Source of the DNA: Antedon mediterranea
Lineage: Eukaryota > Echinodermata > Crinoidea > Comatulida > Antedonidae
Reading direction: 5' to 3'
Assembly: GCF_964355755.1 (NCBI RefSeq)
Contig: NC_092674.1
Coordinates: forward strand, 253,001-317,000
DNA length: 64,000 nt
Part shown: positions 60,776 through 64,000 of the stretch, piece by piece
How the letters are laid out: each line of letters begins with the position of its first letter
How positions within the stretch are numbered: position 1 is the first letter of the stretch
Position numbers and translations under genes: made by a program
The notes under the pieces: model-generated
Seen by the model: only the letters and a program-made list of their open reading frames with translations
Database searches by the model: none
What the model was told of the DNA's origin: nothing

Positions 60776-61567
60776 TATATAACAGTAGGGCCTACTCACA
60801 CTCACAGTAATACGTTTATTTGTGCATGATTGTGTTATACATCTAACAGTACCCACACTCACAGTAAATTCAATGGCGACCACAAATGTTAATACGTATT
60901 TACAGTAATGTCCAAGTATTGCAATACTATATCTATATATAGGTTTTAGGTTAATTCCCCAAGGGCCAACAAATTTACCTTCAGCTGGTGGTACTTGTGT
61001 TAAAGCAAAGAGTTATATTGGAAAGTTCCATTCATCGGAAATCAATACATTTGTATAAACGTATATTAAATCTATCAAAACAGTATGTTTTTAAGAAAAT
61101 AGGTCTGTCTTCAACATTATGATGCTGTACTCGAGCTGTTCAACCGGTTTTCAGCCATTAAAAACAATTATCGTAGGAGGAGATAGGAAAATGCGAAGCA
61201 TCCTCGTATTATTGTATGCGGGTATTTTTCAAGATAGACATGCATTGGACAGTGTATACCACGATCGGAAAACACCCCTATTTGGGGCAAATCGTTGAAC
61301 CTAAATTCGTTTTAATTGTCAATAACTAATTATCTAACTCAATTTAATTAGTAAACAGGGTTACATCAGGTGGTTAAAATCAGTATCGAAAGTACGAACC
61401 AACTTTATATACCATCGAGTAAACATTCTAGAAGTAAGGCCCGATTTACCGAATTTTGCCCTTACGTAAATTTATATATGTAGATGCATAAAAAAACTGT
61501 GAAACATTCCATTGTATTATTCTAAGTAAGCCTGATTATAGGCTTGAACAACTTCAGTTGACTTTTA
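60776..61567. other. Non-coding stretch
   Basis: Short imperfect repeats only (cccacactcacagtaa near 60790 and 60850). No gene seen. Confidence 0.4.
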
Positions 61568-63616
61568 TTGTCCCGTTTCTACGTTTACTACACAGCAGGC
61601 CTGCAATATTTCTCCTGGGTCTACGTTTACTACAGCAGGCCTACAGTATTTGTCCCGTGTCTACGTTTACTACAGCAGGCCTACAGTATTTGTCCCGTGT
61701 CTACGTTTACTACAGCAGGCCTACAGTATTTGTCCCGTTTCTACGTTTACTACAGCAGGCCTACAGTATTTGTCCCGTGTCTACGTTTACTACAGCAGGC
61801 CTGCAGTATTTGTTCCGTGTCTACGTTTACTACAGCAGGCCTACAGTATTTGTCCCGTTTCTACGTTTACTACAGCAGGCCTACAGTATTTGTCCCGTGT
61901 CTACGTTTACTACAGCAGGCCTGCAGTATTTGTTCCGTGTCTACGTTTACTACAGCAGGCCTACAGTATTTGTTCCGTGTCTACGTTTACTACAGCAGGC
62001 CTGCAGTATTTGTTCCGTGTCTACGTTTACTACAGCAGGCCTACAGTATTTGTCCCGTGTCTACGTTTACTACAGCAGGCCTGCAGTATTTGTTCCGTGT
62101 CTACGTTTACTACAGCAGGCCTACAGTATTTGTCCCGTGTCTACGTTTACTACAGCAGGCCTGCAGTATTTGTCCCGTGTCTACGTTTACTACAGCAGGC
62201 CTACAGTATTTGTTCCGTGTCTACGTTTACTACAGCAGGCCTGCAGTATTTGTTCCGTGTCTACGTTTACTACAGCAGGCCTACAGTATTTGTTCCGTGT
62301 CTACGTTTACTACAGCAGGCCTGCAGTATTTGTTCCGTGTCTACGTTTACTACAGCAGGCCTACAGTATTTGTCCCGTGTCTACGTTTACTACAGCAGGC
62401 CTGCAGTATTTGTTCCGTGTCTACGTTTACTACAGCAGGCCTACAGTATTTGTCCCGTGTCTACGTTTACTACAGCAGGCCTGCAGTATTTGTTCCGTGT
62501 CTACGTTTACTACAGCAGGCCTACAGTATTTGTTCCGTGTCTACGTTTACTACAGCAGGCCTGCAGTATTTGTTCCGTGTCTACGTTTACTACAGCAGGC
62601 CTACAGTATTTGTTCCGTGTCTACGTTTACTACAGCAGGCCTGCAGTATTTGTTCCGTGTCTACGTTTACTACAGCAGGCCTACAGTATTTGTCCCGTTT
62701 CTACGTTTACTACACAGCAGGCCTGCAATATTTCTCCTGGGTCTACGTTTACTACAGCAGGCCTACAGTATTTGTCCCGTGTCTACGTTTACTACAGCAG
62801 GCCTACAGTATTTGTCCCGTTTCTACGTTTACTACAGCAGGCCTACAGTATTTGTCCCGTGTCTACGTTTACTACAGCAGGCCTGCAGTATTTGTTCCGT
62901 GTCTACGTTTACTACAGCAGGCCTACAGTATTTGTCCCGTTTCTACGTTTACTACAGCAGGCCTACAGTATTTGTCCCGTGTCTACGTTTACTACAGCAG
63001 GCCTGCAGTATTTGTTCCGTGTCTACGTTTACTACAGCAGGCCTACAGTATTTGTTCCGTGTCTACGTTTACTACAGCAGGCCTGCAGTATTTGTTCCGT
63101 GTCTACGTTTACTACAGCAGGCCTACAGTATTTGTCCCGTGTCTACGTTTACTACAGCAGGCCTGCAGTATTTGTTCCGTGTCTACGTTTACTACAGCAG
63201 GCCTGCAGTATTTGTTCCGTGTCTACGTTTACTACAGCAGGCCTACAGTATTTGTTCCGTGTCTACGTTTACTACAGCAGGCCTGCAGTATTTGTTCCGT
63301 GTCTACGTTTACTACAGCAGGCCTACAGTATTTGTCCCGTGTCTACGTTTACTACAGCAGGCCTGCAGTATTTGTTCCGTGTCTACGTTTACTACAGCAG
63401 GCCTACAGTATTTGTTCCGTGTCTACGTTTACTACAGCAGGCCTACAGTATTTGTTCCGTGTCTACGTTTACTACAGCAGGCCTACAGTATTTGTCCCGT
63501 GTCTACGTTTACTACAGCAGGCCTACAGTATTTGTTCCGTGTCTACGTTTACTACAGCAGGCCTGCAGTATTTGTTCCGTTTCTACGTTTACTACAGCAG
63601 GCCTACAGTATTTGTA
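61568..63616. repeat. 40-bp array, about 51 units, with 80-bp and 1122-bp higher-order structure
   Basis: The unit is ctacgtttactacagcaggc followed by ct(a/g)cagtatttgt(c/t)ccgtgt. Two unit types (acag...tccc and gcag...ttcc) tend to alternate. A distinctive start unit (tactacacagcaggcc, then tgcaatatttctcctggg) at 61576 occurs again at 62698, so the second half of the array repeats the first after 1122 bp. As 40 leaves remainder 1 on division by 3 and the unit lacks plus-strand stops, three overlapping frames of 655-707 codons are open; they are artefacts. Confidence 0.96.
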
Positions 63617-64000
63617 ACCATAAATCATTTTACTATAAAGGTAAGAACAACATTATACTAGTTGAATGTAATTTAAAATAAACGATTGGCTATAATTGTT
63701 AGACTTTCAGTTAGAAATGACTACGATACGAACTTGCTTATATCTGTTTTATACTAGTAGCAACGTATCCTACCTATTGTACAATCATGGAGTGATTATC
63801 TCTTCCTCGATTCAATCATAAGCGCGCCCAGCCATTTCCACTAACATTTAGTTCGATAGGCTTATGAGGCTAATAACCGCTAATTGATAGATTCTTACCA
63901 AATACATTATACAAGAAATGGTATATTATGGCCAACAAAAATGAAATAAGTACATATTAAGTTGATGTTTATATCCATATTTTAGCCAATCCTCTTTCAA
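63617..64000. other. Non-coding right edge
   Basis: No gene or repeat seen after the array. Confidence 0.4.

Noticed and set aside
61558-63681. Plus-strand open frames of 707, 697 and 655 codons
   Set aside because: Same artefact from a 40-bp unit without plus-strand stops. The three phases give the same peptide string, and there are no gene signals.

Overview
The window is nuclear DNA of an animal. It has multi-exon genes with canonical GT-AG introns, several minor-spliceosome (U12-type) introns, AT-rich introns, a LINE retrotransposon, foldback elements and many minisatellites. The genes have clear bilaterian orthologues. An invertebrate deuterostome, most likely an echinoderm, is my best guess from the abundant taggcctaggcc-type motif and gene style; this is inference, not proof.

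Layout. 1-4650 is mostly non-coding, with a 153-bp tandem repeat at the left edge, microsatellites and two TA-flanked MITEs. 4656-6528 (minus) holds part of a soluble guanylate cyclase beta (GUCY1B1-like) catalytic domain whose coding exon is split by a 1.03-kb inverted-repeat element and also carries a frameshift. 7101-22118 (+) is a complete RAD54B gene (22 coding exons, 933 codons). Its introns hold two large 49-bp-period arrays (10.2-13.9 kb and 13.96-16.56 kb) and a 2.64-kb foldback transposon (18542-21180). 22362-25962 is a reverse-oriented, degenerate LINE with a PHD finger, endonuclease and YADD reverse transcriptase. 26694-30059 (+) is an ACP2-like lysosomal acid phosphatase, followed by a 40-bp array. 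32984-38123 (+) is ERICH6/FAM194-like; 39206-41024 (+) is CFAP97D2-like; 42930-51036 (+) is an organellar Na+/H+ exchanger (SLC9A6/7/9 type), followed by a 116-bp array made from its own last exon. 55349-57431 is a 2.08-kb foldback element built of GATATC palindromes. 57724-59591 (+) is a two-exon GAL3ST-type galactose 3-O-sulfotransferase. 61568-63616 is a 40-bp array.

The genes do not form a pathway: DNA recombination repair, lysosomal phosphatase, two probable cilium/sperm proteins, endosomal pH control and Golgi sulfation. All intact genes lie on the plus strand. Every exon chain reported was assembled by hand from splice signals, and in each of the six intact genes the summed length is a multiple of three.

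The most unusual theme is tandem amplification across exon edges. RAD54B exon 13 with its splice donor is repeated about 53 times, the SLC9A stop-codon exon about 20 times, and two ACP2 exon edges are duplicated once each. Four introns carry complete U12-type signals, three in the exchanger (one of them AT-AC) and one in ERICH6.
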